A stretch of DNA of 64,000 nucleotides from Sorangium cellulosum So0157-2 (GTDB taxonomy: Bacteria > Myxococcota_A > Polyangia > Polyangiales > Polyangiaceae), in NCBI RefSeq assembly GCF_000418325.1, contig NC_021658.1, positions 10,554,001 to 10,618,000 on the forward strand. Direction: 5' to 3'. Of this stretch, positions 1 to 7,281 are shown one piece after another. Each line of letters begins with the position of its first letter. Position 1 is the stretch's first letter. A model generated the notes under the pieces. It searched no databases, was not told where the DNA came from, and saw only the letters and a list, made by a program, of their open reading frames with translations. The position numbers were made by a program, and so were the translations under genes.

Positions 1-1260
1 GAGCGCGCGCACGGTCTCGTCCAGGCCGCGCGAGGCGTCGAGCGCGACCTCGCCGCGGGCCACGCGCGCCGCGAGCGCGGTGATCGTCGCGGCGCGCGCG
101 CGCGGCAGGCCGAGATCCGCCAGATCGGCCGCGGCGAGCGCCTCGGGCGACGGAAAGACGAAGCGGAGCCCCTCGGCCCCCTCGGGCAGGCCGCCGCGCA
201 CCGCGAGCGGCTCGCCGTGCCGCGCGACGAGGCGGCCCGCGAGCTGCGTCGCGGCGCGGACGCTCACCTGCTGGCCCAGGATCGCCCGCACCGCGAGCTC
301 GAAGCCGTCCCACGCGCCCGGCACGCGCACGCCCGGCGTCGCCGCGACCAGGGGGCCGAGCCGCGGGTCGGCCCGGAGGTGCGCGGCGATGGCGTCGGGA
401 TCGGCGCCGAGGTCGAACAGCCGCCGCAGGCGCTCCGCGCAGTGGATGAGCCCCTCGGTGCCGGGCAGCCGCAGCCGCGCGAGGAGGTGAGGCTCGCCGG
501 GCGAAGGGCGCACCTCGACGACGCCGTGCCCGCCGGCCACGCGCACCGCGCGGCGGTACGCGCCGGGGTCCGCCGACTCCACGCCGGGGATCGCGCGCGC
601 CCCGAGGAAGCCCGCGAGCGCGCCCCAGTCGAGCGGCGGGCGGAACGGGAGGCGGAGCGCGATGTCCGGCGCGCCGCCCGCCGCTCCCCCGCCCCGCTTC
701 GCGGCGGCCGTCCGCAGCTCGCGCGGCGTGCGCGCGTAGGTGGCGCGGATCGCGTCGTTGAAGCGGCGGACGCTCGAGAACCCCGACGAGAGCGCCACCT
801 CGGTCATCGAGAGCGCCGTCTCGTCGAGGAGCTTCTTCGCGAAGAGCAGGCGCCGCGTCTGCGCCACGGCGAGCGGGGAGGCGCCGACGTGCCGCAGGAA
901 GAGCCGCCGGAGGTGGCGCTCGCCGACGCCGAGCCGCGCCGCGAGCGCCGGGGCGTCCGCGTCGTCCAGCGCGCCCTCCGCGATGAGCCGGAGCGCCCGC
1001 GAGACGAGCGCCGACGTGCCCAGCCACGCGGGCGTCCCGGGCGACGCCTCGGGGCGGCAGCGCAGGCACGGGCGGTAGCCGGCCTCCTGCGCGGCCGCCG
1101 CCGAGGGGAAGAAGACGCACCGCTCCCGCTTCGGCGTCCGCGCCGGGCAGATCGGGCGGCAGTAGATGCCCGTCGACAGCACGCCCGTGAAGAAGCGACC
1201 GTCGAAGCGACGGTCGCGGGTCTCGAGCGCGCGATAGCAAGCCTCCTCGTCGAGCCGCAT
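1..1260 (-). CDS. Ada/AlkA-type DNA alkylation repair protein (partial, 3' end outside window)
   Basis: The gene reads leftward and leaves the window after about 420 codons, so its C-terminus is missing. Residues 1-75 form an Ada-type zinc module: motifs GIYCRPICPAR and GYRPCLRC supply the four cysteines. Residues about 85-180 are an AraC-type helix-turn-helix (LGVGERHLRRLF). From about 195 onward it matches the AlkA N-terminal domain and helix-hairpin-helix glycosylase core (AWDGFELAVRAILGQQVS). The family senses methyl-phosphotriesters through the N-terminal cysteine, activates the adaptive response and excises 3-methyladenine. No Ogt-type methyltransferase domain is seen in the visible part. 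ATG at 1260 is used because the zinc module begins directly after it. About 60-80 residues are probably missing, judging by the usual family length. Confidence 0.9.
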   Translation of the reverse strand, partial: MRLDEEACYRALETRDRRFDGRFFTGVLSTGIYCRPICPARTPKRERCVFFPSAAAAQEAGYRPCLRCRPEASPGTPAWLGTSALVSRALRLIAEGALDDADAPALAARLGVGERHLRRLFLRHVGASPLAVAQTRRLLFAKKLLDETALSMTEVALSSGFSSVRRFNDAIRATYARTPRELRTAAAKRGGGAAGGAPDIALRLPFRPPLDWGALAGFLGARAIPGVESADPGAYRRAVRVAGGHGVVEVRPSPGEPHLLARLRLPGTEGLIHCAERLRRLFDLGADPDAIAAHLRADPRLGPLVAATPGVRVPGAWDGFELAVRAILGQQVSVRAATQLAGRLVARHGEPLAVRGGLPEGAEGLRFVFPSPEALAAADLADLGLPRARAATITALAARVARGEVALDASRGLDETVRAL

Positions 1261-1380
1261 GCGGAGCGTCGTAGCGCGGGCGCCGCCGCGCCACTGGCGC
1301 TTTTCGGACCTGGAGGGCGGGCGGCGCCCGCGGCGCCCGACCGCCCCCGGCGCGGCGCGCGGTGGTACGCTCGGCGCGCC

Positions 1381-2535
1381 ATGAAGAGCGTGTTCGACAC
1401 CCTCGCCGCCATGGGCCACGAGCAGGTGCTGTTCTGCGCGGACGAGCCCGCGGGCTACCGCGCGATCATCGCGATCCACAGCACCGCGCTGGGCCCGGCG
1501 CTCGGCGGCACCCGGCTCCTCGCCTACGCGAGCGACGAGGAGGCCCTGGTGGACGCGCTGCGCCTGTCGCGCGGCATGACGACCAAGAACGCCCTCGCCG
1601 GGATGGACGTCGGCGGCGGCAAGGCGGTCATCCTCCGCGGCGCGGGGCCGCTCGACCGGGAGCGGCTCTTCCGCGCGCACGGGCGCTTCATCGAGCGCCT
1701 CGGCGGCAGGTTCATCACCGGCGAGGACGTGGGCACCACCCCCGCGGACATGGAGCTCATCCGGCGCGAGACGCGCCACGTCAAGGGCCTCGCCACCGAG
1801 GGGGGCGACCCGTCGCCGTGGACCGCGCGCGGCGTGCTCCGCGCGATCCAGGCCGCGGCCCGCCACCGCTGGGGCAGCGACGACCTCGCGGGCCGGACCG
1901 TCGCGCTCCAGGGCTGCGGCAGCGTCGGCGGCCGGCTCGCGGCGGAGCTCCACCGGGCCGGCGCGCGGCTCCTCGTCGCGGACGCCGCGCCGGATCGCGC
2001 CCGCCACGTCGCCGCCGAGCTCGGGGCCACGGTCGTGCCGCCGGACGCGATCGCCTCGGCCCAGGCCGACATCTTCGCCCCCTGCGCGCTCGGCGGCGTC
2101 CTCGACGACCGCGCCGTCCGGGAGCTCAGGGCGGAGATCGTCGCCGGCGCCGCCAACAACCAGCTCCTCGAGCCGCGCCACGGCGAGGCGCTCGCGGCGC
2201 GCGGCGTCCTCTACGTGCCCGACGTCGTGGCCAACGCGGGCGGCGTGCTGAGCGGCGGCGCGGACCTCTTCGGCTGGCCCCGCGCCGAGGTCGAGCGGCG
2301 CGTCCACGCGATCTACGACACGGTCCTCCGCGTGCTCGAGATGGGACGGCGCGCCGCCGGCGCTCGCCGCCGAGCGGCTGGCCGAGGCGCGCCTGCGGGC
2401 GCGCGCCGCGACCGGGTGATCGCCAGAGCGGTTCCCCCCCACCCCTCGTACGAGCGTCGCAGAGCGGCGGTCACCCGCACAGGAGACGGGCCCAGATCGG
2501 CGTTTTCGGCGCGGAAGCGCACTCCGGTGCGCTGA
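1381..2535 (+). CDS. Leucine/valine-type amino-acid dehydrogenase with frameshifted C-terminus
   Basis: NAD-dependent oxidative deaminase of the Glu/Leu/Phe/Val dehydrogenase family, interconverting branched-chain amino acids and 2-oxo acids. The dimerisation domain carries the two family lysines in GMTTKNALAG and GGGKAV (residues about 62-82). A Rossmann fold follows, with the GCGSVGG motif near residue 180. The core is intact to VLRVLEM at 2341-2343. After that the open frame gives an Arg-rich tail ending at 2535. The expected family ending (DGAPPALAAERLAEARL...) is present in another frame starting at 2345 and stopping at 2417-2419. One extra base, or loss of about 8 bases, separates the two. 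It is therefore a frameshifted gene or a sequence error; the catalytic core may still fold. The stray tail runs into the palindrome at 2461-2587. Confidence 0.85.
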   Translation: MKSVFDTLAAMGHEQVLFCADEPAGYRAIIAIHSTALGPALGGTRLLAYASDEEALVDALRLSRGMTTKNALAGMDVGGGKAVILRGAGPLDRERLFRAHGRFIERLGGRFITGEDVGTTPADMELIRRETRHVKGLATEGGDPSPWTARGVLRAIQAAARHRWGSDDLAGRTVALQGCGSVGGRLAAELHRAGARLLVADAAPDRARHVAAELGATVVPPDAIASAQADIFAPCALGGVLDDRAVRELRAEIVAGAANNQLLEPRHGEALAARGVLYVPDVVANAGGVLSGGADLFGWPRAEVERRVHAIYDTVLRVLEMGRRAAGARRRAAGRGAPAGARRDRVIARAVPPHPSYERRRAAVTRTGDGPRSAFSARKRTPVR

Positions 2536-2587
2536 GCACCGAAAACGTCGAGATGGGCCCGTATCCGAAGCGGGTGACCGCCGCTCT
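2461..2587. repeat. 127-bp imperfect palindrome between convergent genes
   Basis: The two ends are perfect 18-base inverted repeats (agagcggcggtcacccgc at 2461-2478 and its complement at 2570-2587). Inside, ACGGGCCCA and CGTTTTCGG blocks recur in inverted order, and the centre holds a short perfect hairpin with arms GCGCAC and GTGCGC. It lies between the dehydrogenase (+) and cstA (-) and covers part of the cstA stop codon. It could be a two-way terminator or a MITE-like insertion. Confidence 0.8.
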
Positions 2588-4316
2588 AGCCGGGCGCCGG
2601 CTCGGCGGCCGGGCCGTTCTTCATCGCCTTCACCGCCTCGACCATCAGCGACAGCGCGAGCCCGATCAGCGCGAGCCCCACGAGGCCGTTCATCGTCGTC
2701 GCGTTCAGCGTGAACCCCTCGTTCTTCACGGCGACGAGCGCGGTCCGCACCTGCAGGACGAGCGCCCACACCGTGATCGCCATGACGAACACCATCGGGA
2801 TCGCCGTGTACCAGATGCGCCGCTTCTCGCGGTGCAGCCAGACCGTGACCGCGAGGAGCGTCAGCGCCGCGAGCAGCTGGTTGCTCGTGCCGAACAGCGT
2901 CCAGAAGTCGAGGTACGCGGGCCGCACGCCGGGCGCGGGCGGGCGCGCGGTCATGATGAACAGCGTCGGCGGCGCCAGCGCGAGCGCGGTCGCCGCCGCG
3001 GACAGCACCCTCCCCTTCCAGTGGAACAGCTCCTCGAGGATGTAGCGGCTGAGGCGCGTCGAGACGTCCAGCGTGTCGAACACGAAGGTGGAGAACGCCA
3101 TCGCGCCGAACGTCGCGGCGAAGAGGAAGTGCTCCTTGCCGATGATCACGGTGAGGAACCTGCCGATCCCGTCGCCGTAGATCTTGCCCGGCCCGGGCAG
3201 CTTCGTCCCCTGCGCCACGATGACCAGCGTCGCGAGCGCGATCAGCGCGACGAACGCCTCGGCCAGCATCGCGCCGTAGCCCACCGCGTGGGTGTGCGTC
3301 TCCTTCGAGATCTGCTTCGACGTCGTCCCCGAGCAGACGAGCCCGTGGAAGCCGGAGCAGGCGCCGCAGGCGATGGTGACGAACAGGAACGGGAAGAGCA
3401 TGCCGGTCGCGCCGCCGGCGTTCCACGAGGTGAACGCGGGCTGCCGCAGCTCGAACTCCCCCGGGTACCGGAGGTTCCCGAAGAAGATCCCGATCACGCC
3501 GACCGCGAGCGCCACGTAGAGGATGAACCCGCCCAGGTAGCCGCGCGGCTGGAGGAGCAGCCAGACGGGCAGGAGCGAGGCCACGAAGCAGTAGACGAGG
3601 ATGATGAGGCCGAACGCGCGCTGCGGGTTGTCGACCGGCAGCACGAACGCGGTCGAGATCTTCGTGCCGAGCCAGACGACGCCGAGCGTCGCGGGGACGA
3701 AGATCAGCGTGGTGAGCCAGAGCGGCGGCTTGAGGTACCGGTCGACGACGCCCATGACGAGGGAGAGGCCGAGGTAGGCGGCGCTCGCCGCCGCGACGGC
3801 GCCGCCGGGGTTGAACTGGAACGTGCCGCCCTCGAACTCCTCGGTCTTGCCGACGAAGGTGCTCGCCGTGATGTCGGTGAACGCGACGATCACGTAGGCG
3901 AGCGCGAGCCAGATGAAGATCATCATCGACAGCCAGGCGCGCCGGCCGATGTGCCGCTTCGCGATCTCGGCGACGCTCTCGGCCTCGTGGCGGACGCTCG
4001 CGATGAGCGCGGAGAAGTCGTGCACCGCGCCGATGAACACGACGCCGAGCGAGATCCAGAGCACGCACGGGAGCCACCCGAACGCCTGGCCGGCGAGGAT
4101 CGGGCCGGCGATGGGCCCGGCGGCGGCGATGGCGCTGAAGTGCTGGCCGAAGAGGTAGAACGGCTTCGTGGGCACGTAGTCCTCGCCGTCGTTCACCTTG
4201 ACCGCGGGCGTCACCGCGGCGTCGTCGAGCGCGTAGTTGCGCGCGACGAGCCTCCCGTAGAAGCGGTAGCCAAGGCACAGCACGACGACGACGGTCAGGG
4301 CGAGCAGCGGCAGCAC
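2586..4316 (-). CDS. cstA: Carbon starvation protein A (peptide/pyruvate permease)
   Basis: Multi-pass inner-membrane protein of the CstA family, which takes up peptides or pyruvate under carbon limitation. About 576 residues with well over ten hydrophobic segments, starting with LLALTVVVVLCLG. Family blocks are visible: RNYALDD, the GQHFSAIAAAGPIAGPILAG stretch, GAVHDFSALI, and the central CGACSGFHGLVCSGTTSKQ region. The GTG at 4316 was chosen as the first start codon just before the first membrane segment; upstream in-frame sequence is Pro/Arg-rich and belongs to intergenic DNA. No clear Shine-Dalgarno is seen, so the exact start is uncertain. The stop codon lies in the 2461-2587 palindrome. 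Confidence 0.9.
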   Translation of the reverse strand: MLPLLALTVVVVLCLGYRFYGRLVARNYALDDAAVTPAVKVNDGEDYVPTKPFYLFGQHFSAIAAAGPIAGPILAGQAFGWLPCVLWISLGVVFIGAVHDFSALIASVRHEAESVAEIAKRHIGRRAWLSMMIFIWLALAYVIVAFTDITASTFVGKTEEFEGGTFQFNPGGAVAAASAAYLGLSLVMGVVDRYLKPPLWLTTLIFVPATLGVVWLGTKISTAFVLPVDNPQRAFGLIILVYCFVASLLPVWLLLQPRGYLGGFILYVALAVGVIGIFFGNLRYPGEFELRQPAFTSWNAGGATGMLFPFLFVTIACGACSGFHGLVCSGTTSKQISKETHTHAVGYGAMLAEAFVALIALATLVIVAQGTKLPGPGKIYGDGIGRFLTVIIGKEHFLFAATFGAMAFSTFVFDTLDVSTRLSRYILEELFHWKGRVLSAAATALALAPPTLFIMTARPPAPGVRPAYLDFWTLFGTSNQLLAALTLLAVTVWLHREKRRIWYTAIPMVFVMAITVWALVLQVRTALVAVKNEGFTLNATTMNGLVGLALIGLALSLMVEAVKAMKNGPAAEPAPG

Positions 4317-4453
4317 GCGGCGCAGTATAAGGCCATCCGCGCGCGGCTGTGGTCCCGCAAACGCTCCGACCGAGGGGGGCGACCCGGGGTGCCGGGCGGG
4401 CGGCTCGGTCGTCGGCGCGGGCGCATCGGCGCGGGCGGCTCGGCGCGGGCGGC

Positions 4454-5410
4454 TCAACCCTTGGCGATCGAGAGGATCAGCTTGCCGGCGCCGTGGCCCG
4501 AGTCGAGGCGCCGGTGCGCCTCGGCGACCTGCTCGAGCGGCAGCACCCCGGAGACGACGGGGAACGCGAGCCCCCGCTCGAAGAGCGGCGTCATCTCGCG
4601 GAGGCGCGCGGCCTCCCGGGTGAGGAAGATGCCGTGGAGCGTCTGGTTCTTGATGTAGAGCGCGGAGAGGTCGCCCTCGGGCGCGAGGACGCAGGCGAGC
4701 CGGCCGCCCGGGCGCGTCGCGCGCAGGCTCTTCGCGACGAGGTCTCCGCCCACGGTGTCGAAGACCGCGTCGACGCCGGCGCCGCCGGTCTCCTGGAGGG
4801 CGACCTCGGCCGGGTCCTCGGACGTGTAGTCGATGGGGCGATCGACGCCGAGCCCGCGCAGGGTCTCCTGGTTGGCCGCGCCCGCGGAGGCGAGCACGCG
4901 GGCGCCCGAGGCGCGGGCGAACTGCACGGCGAACGAGCCGACGCCGCCCGCCCCGCCGTGGACGAGCACCGTCTCGCCGGGCTTCACCGCGAGCCGGCGC
5001 ACGATCGCCTCCCACGCGGTGCCGCCCGCGAGCGGGATGGCGGCCGCCTCGACGTGCGACATGCCGCGCGGCTTCCTGGCGACGATCGACGCGGGCGCCA
5101 CGTTGTACTCGGCGTAGCTCCCCGACCGGTTGCCGAAGATCTCCGGCGTGTAGAAGACCTCGTCGCCGGGGGCGAAGCCGCGGACGCCCGGGCCGACGGC
5201 CTCGACGACCCCGGAGACGTCGTAGCCGAGGACCACCGGCGGCGCGATCTGCGCCCAGCTCCCGGCGGCCCGGATCTTCGCGTCGACCGGGTTCGTGCCC
5301 GACGCGACGACGCGCACCAGGACCTCGCCCGGTCCGGGCGAGGGCCGCTCTACCTCACGCAGCTCGAACAGCTCGGGCCCGCCGAAGGCGGGGATGACCA
5401 TCGCTCGCAT
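4454..5410 (-). CDS. NADPH-dependent zinc-independent alcohol dehydrogenase / quinone oxidoreductase family
   Basis: Medium-chain dehydrogenase/reductase of the quinone-reductase (QOR) branch, 318 residues. The N-terminal GroES-like domain has the family blocks RPSPGPGEVLVRV and GTNPVDAKIR. The Rossmann domain begins at VLVHGGAGGVGSFAVQFA (about residue 145), the NADPH-binding loop. The cysteine/histidine ligands for catalytic zinc are absent, as expected for quinone reductases. The start at 5410 is supported by a strong Shine-Dalgarno (GGGGAGG) about 8 bases upstream. It is divergent from the metalloregulator/mntP pair. The substrate cannot be told from sequence. Confidence 0.88.
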   Translation of the reverse strand: MRAMVIPAFGGPELFELREVERPSPGPGEVLVRVVASGTNPVDAKIRAAGSWAQIAPPVVLGYDVSGVVEAVGPGVRGFAPGDEVFYTPEIFGNRSGSYAEYNVAPASIVARKPRGMSHVEAAAIPLAGGTAWEAIVRRLAVKPGETVLVHGGAGGVGSFAVQFARASGARVLASAGAANQETLRGLGVDRPIDYTSEDPAEVALQETGGAGVDAVFDTVGGDLVAKSLRATRPGGRLACVLAPEGDLSALYIKNQTLHGIFLTREAARLREMTPLFERGLAFPVVSGVLPLEQVAEAHRRLDSGHGAGKLILSIAKG

Positions 5411-5653
5411 CGCATTTTCCTCCCCGGCGCCGCCGCTGGCGCACGACCTGAAGCGCCGGCCGGTCGCCATTCTAGTTCAACCGGCCGGCGGCGATCGAAG
5501 CTGGTGGAGGTGAGCGCTGGCTTGGCCACGGCGGATAGCGCACGTGAGCCGCCCTTCACGGCTCAGGAATCTGCATGAGCCGCGCGGACGCCCCCGGGCT
5601 GCGCAGGCCCCTGCCCGCTTGTGGCACGTAGCATGGTCCCCTACGCTCACCGG

Positions 5654-5857
5654 GTGCACACGATCGAGAACACGACGAGGCTCATGGCGCGCGCGCGACG
5701 CACGCGCGATCGGCTGGAGGCCGTGGAGCGGGCGCCCGATGGCGACCTCGGCTGTGCAGGGGTGCTCCAGGCGGTGACCTCGGCGCGAGGTGCCCTCGAC
5801 GGGATCATGCGCGGATCCTCGAGATTCATCTCCGGATGGTCGGCGGTGGCGTCGTGA
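5654..5857 (+). CDS. Truncated CsoR/FrmR/RcnR-family metalloregulator (probable frameshift)
   Basis: 67 residues from GTG 5654. The region RLMARARRTRDRLEAVERA...GCAGVLQAVTSARGALDGIM matches helices 1 and 2 of the CsoR/FrmR/RcnR repressor family, including the conserved cysteine in GCAGVLQ. The family normally continues with a block like VLEDHIRE holding the next ligand histidine, then a third helix. Here the open frame becomes GSSRFISG and stops. The matching residues RILEIHLRM appear in the mntP frame at 5812-5838, so a 2-base shift near 5810 separates the halves and the third helix is missing. The stop overlaps the mntP GTG as GTGA, so translational coupling is possible. Likely a decayed or unusually short sensor for the exporter downstream. 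Confidence 0.65.
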   Translation: MHTIENTTRLMARARRTRDRLEAVERAPDGDLGCAGVLQAVTSARGALDGIMRGSSRFISGWSAVAS

Positions 5858-6423
5858 GCTTCGGCGCGATTCTGCTGCTCGCCCTCGGCCTGGCCATGGA
5901 TGCAACGGCGGTCTCGGCCGCGCGAGGGCTGGCGGTCCCGGTGATTCGCGCCCGGCACGTCGCGCTCGTCGCCGGTTTCTTTGGCGGGTTTCAGGCGCTC
6001 ATGCCCTTGATCGGGTGGCTCCTCGGCGCGCGTGTCGGGCCTTTGGTGCAGGCGTGGGATCACTGGATCGCCTTCGGGCTCCTCGGGGCCATCGGCGGCA
6101 AGATGCTGTGGGAGGCGCGGTCCGGCGCTGACGACGAAGACGATGCGCCGAAGGACTTGTTCGCCTTGAAGGTCATGTTCGTGCTCGCCATCGCGACGAG
6201 CATCGATGCGCTCGCGATCGGCTTCACGCTTCCGATGTTGAATGCGCCGCTCGCGCTCTCCCTGGTCACCATCGGGATCACGACAGCCGTCCTGAGCGCG
6301 ATCGGCCTCTTCGCCGGCAGGCGCTTCGGGGCGATGCTCGGCAAGCGGCTCGACGTCGCGGGGGGCGTCGTGCTCATCGGCCTTGGCGTGAAGATCCTGA
6401 TCGAGCACTTGCAGGCGGCATAG
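5854..6423 (+). CDS. mntP: MntP-type manganese efflux pump
   Basis: 189 residues, the normal length of MntP (formerly DUF204), an inner-membrane manganese exporter. Six hydrophobic segments are evident, with the signature ALGLAMDATAVSAARG in the first pair and the repeated counterpart LAIATSIDALAIGFTLP in the second half; these two Asp-containing motifs form the ion path in the family. GTG 5854 is preferred because it gives the standard N-terminus (VSFGAILLLALGL) and overlaps the upstream regulator stop. ATG 5836 is an in-frame alternative, but its codons look like the lost end of the regulator. No yybP-ykoY manganese riboswitch was recognised upstream. Confidence 0.88.
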   Translation: MSFGAILLLALGLAMDATAVSAARGLAVPVIRARHVALVAGFFGGFQALMPLIGWLLGARVGPLVQAWDHWIAFGLLGAIGGKMLWEARSGADDEDDAPKDLFALKVMFVLAIATSIDALAIGFTLPMLNAPLALSLVTIGITTAVLSAIGLFAGRRFGAMLGKRLDVAGGVVLIGLGVKILIEHLQAA

Positions 6424-6479
6424 TCGCTGCCCCTGGCTTCGTCTTGGCCGGCTTCGCCGCCTCGGAGGGCCGCGCGCGC

Positions 6480-7049
6480 TCAGGACTGCAGCATCATCGG
6501 CGCCCGCACCTTCTCCGCGACCTCCCGGCCGCGGAGGCGCTCGACGAGCGCGAGCGCGAACGCCATCGCGGTGCCCGGCCCCTGGCTGGTCACGAGCTGC
6601 CCGTCCTCGACCACCGGGCTCGCGGCGAGCGCGCCGTGCGCCGACACCACGTCGTTCACGGACGGGTGGCACGTCATCGTCCTGCCCTGGAAGAGCCCGT
6701 GCGCCGCGAGCGCGATCGGCGCCGCGCAGATCGCCGCGACGGTGCGGCCCGCGTGCGCCTGCGCGTGCAGGCGCTCCCCCACGGCCGGCGAGGAGGCCAG
6801 CCGGTCGGCCCCGCCCTTGCCGCCCGGGAGGACCACGACGTCGAAGTCGCCCGACACCGCCGAGAGATCCGCGTCCGGCACGAGGCGCACGCCGCGGCTG
6901 CAGCGCACCGGCCCCGGCCCGTCGAGCCCGGCGAGGACGACCTCGACCTCGGCGCGCCGGAGGACATCGACGATGATGGTGGTCTCCATCTCCTCAGCTC
7001 CCTCGGCCAGGATCACGAGCGCGCGCGGTGCCTTCATGAAGACCGCCAT
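6480..7049 (-). CDS. DJ-1/PARK7-type protein (DJ-1/PfpI superfamily)
   Basis: 189 residues, the same length as human DJ-1. The match runs along the whole chain: RALVILAEGAEEMET near the start, RCSRGV, DVVVLPGGKGGADRL, and the nucleophile-elbow cysteine in AAICAAP (about residue 110), followed by GPGTAMAFALALVERLRG and KVRAPMML at the end. DJ-1 proteins are cytosolic and have been proposed as oxidative-stress sensors, chaperones or glyoxalase/deglycase-like enzymes. The conserved Glu of the active site (AEGAEE) is present. ATG 7049 and ATG 7037 are both possible starts; 7037 aligns best with the family N-terminus but lacks a Shine-Dalgarno. It ends 56 bases after mntP (convergent). Confidence 0.9.
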   Translation of the reverse strand: MAVFMKAPRALVILAEGAEEMETTIIVDVLRRAEVEVVLAGLDGPGPVRCSRGVRLVPDADLSAVSGDFDVVVLPGGKGGADRLASSPAVGERLHAQAHAGRTVAAICAAPIALAAHGLFQGRTMTCHPSVNDVVSAHGALAASPVVEDGQLVTSQGPGTAMAFALALVERLRGREVAEKVRAPMMLQS

Positions 7050-7079
7050 GGCCCCGCCGGCCGCCGGATGCAAGCAGCA

Positions 7080-7236
7080 CCAACGAACCGGGGCCGGCGC
7101 AAACACGCAAACGAGCACGAGCGGGCGCCGACGGGCGTGAGCCGGCGCAAGCGGGCGCAAACCGACGCGAACGGGCGCAAAGGGACGTCCACCAGCGCCA
7201 ACCAGCGCCAACCGACGCGAGCGGGCGCGCGCGGCG
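7080..7236. repeat. Degenerate GGGCGCAAA/CGACGCGA-rich repeat upstream of the kinase
   Basis: The stretch between the DJ-1 start and the kinase start is built from imperfect short copies of sequences like gcaagcgggcgcaaaccga, plus two copies of ccagcgccaa. There is no constant spacer or unit length, so it is not a CRISPR array. It occupies the divergent promoter region of the DJ-1 gene and the Ser/Thr kinase. Function unknown. Confidence 0.5.
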
Positions 7237-7281
7237 CTGAAGCCCCTTTGCCTGCGAGCGGCTCCGCGCTAGGAGCGGGGC

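Noticed and set aside
5411..5653. Manganese riboswitch (yybP-ykoY) before mntP
   Set aside because: No conserved core was found; only a 7-bp hairpin at 5545-5565 is present.
5477..5905. 142-residue leftward frame opposite the metalloregulator
   Set aside because: It is the antisense of the CsoR-like/MntP start and shows no domain.
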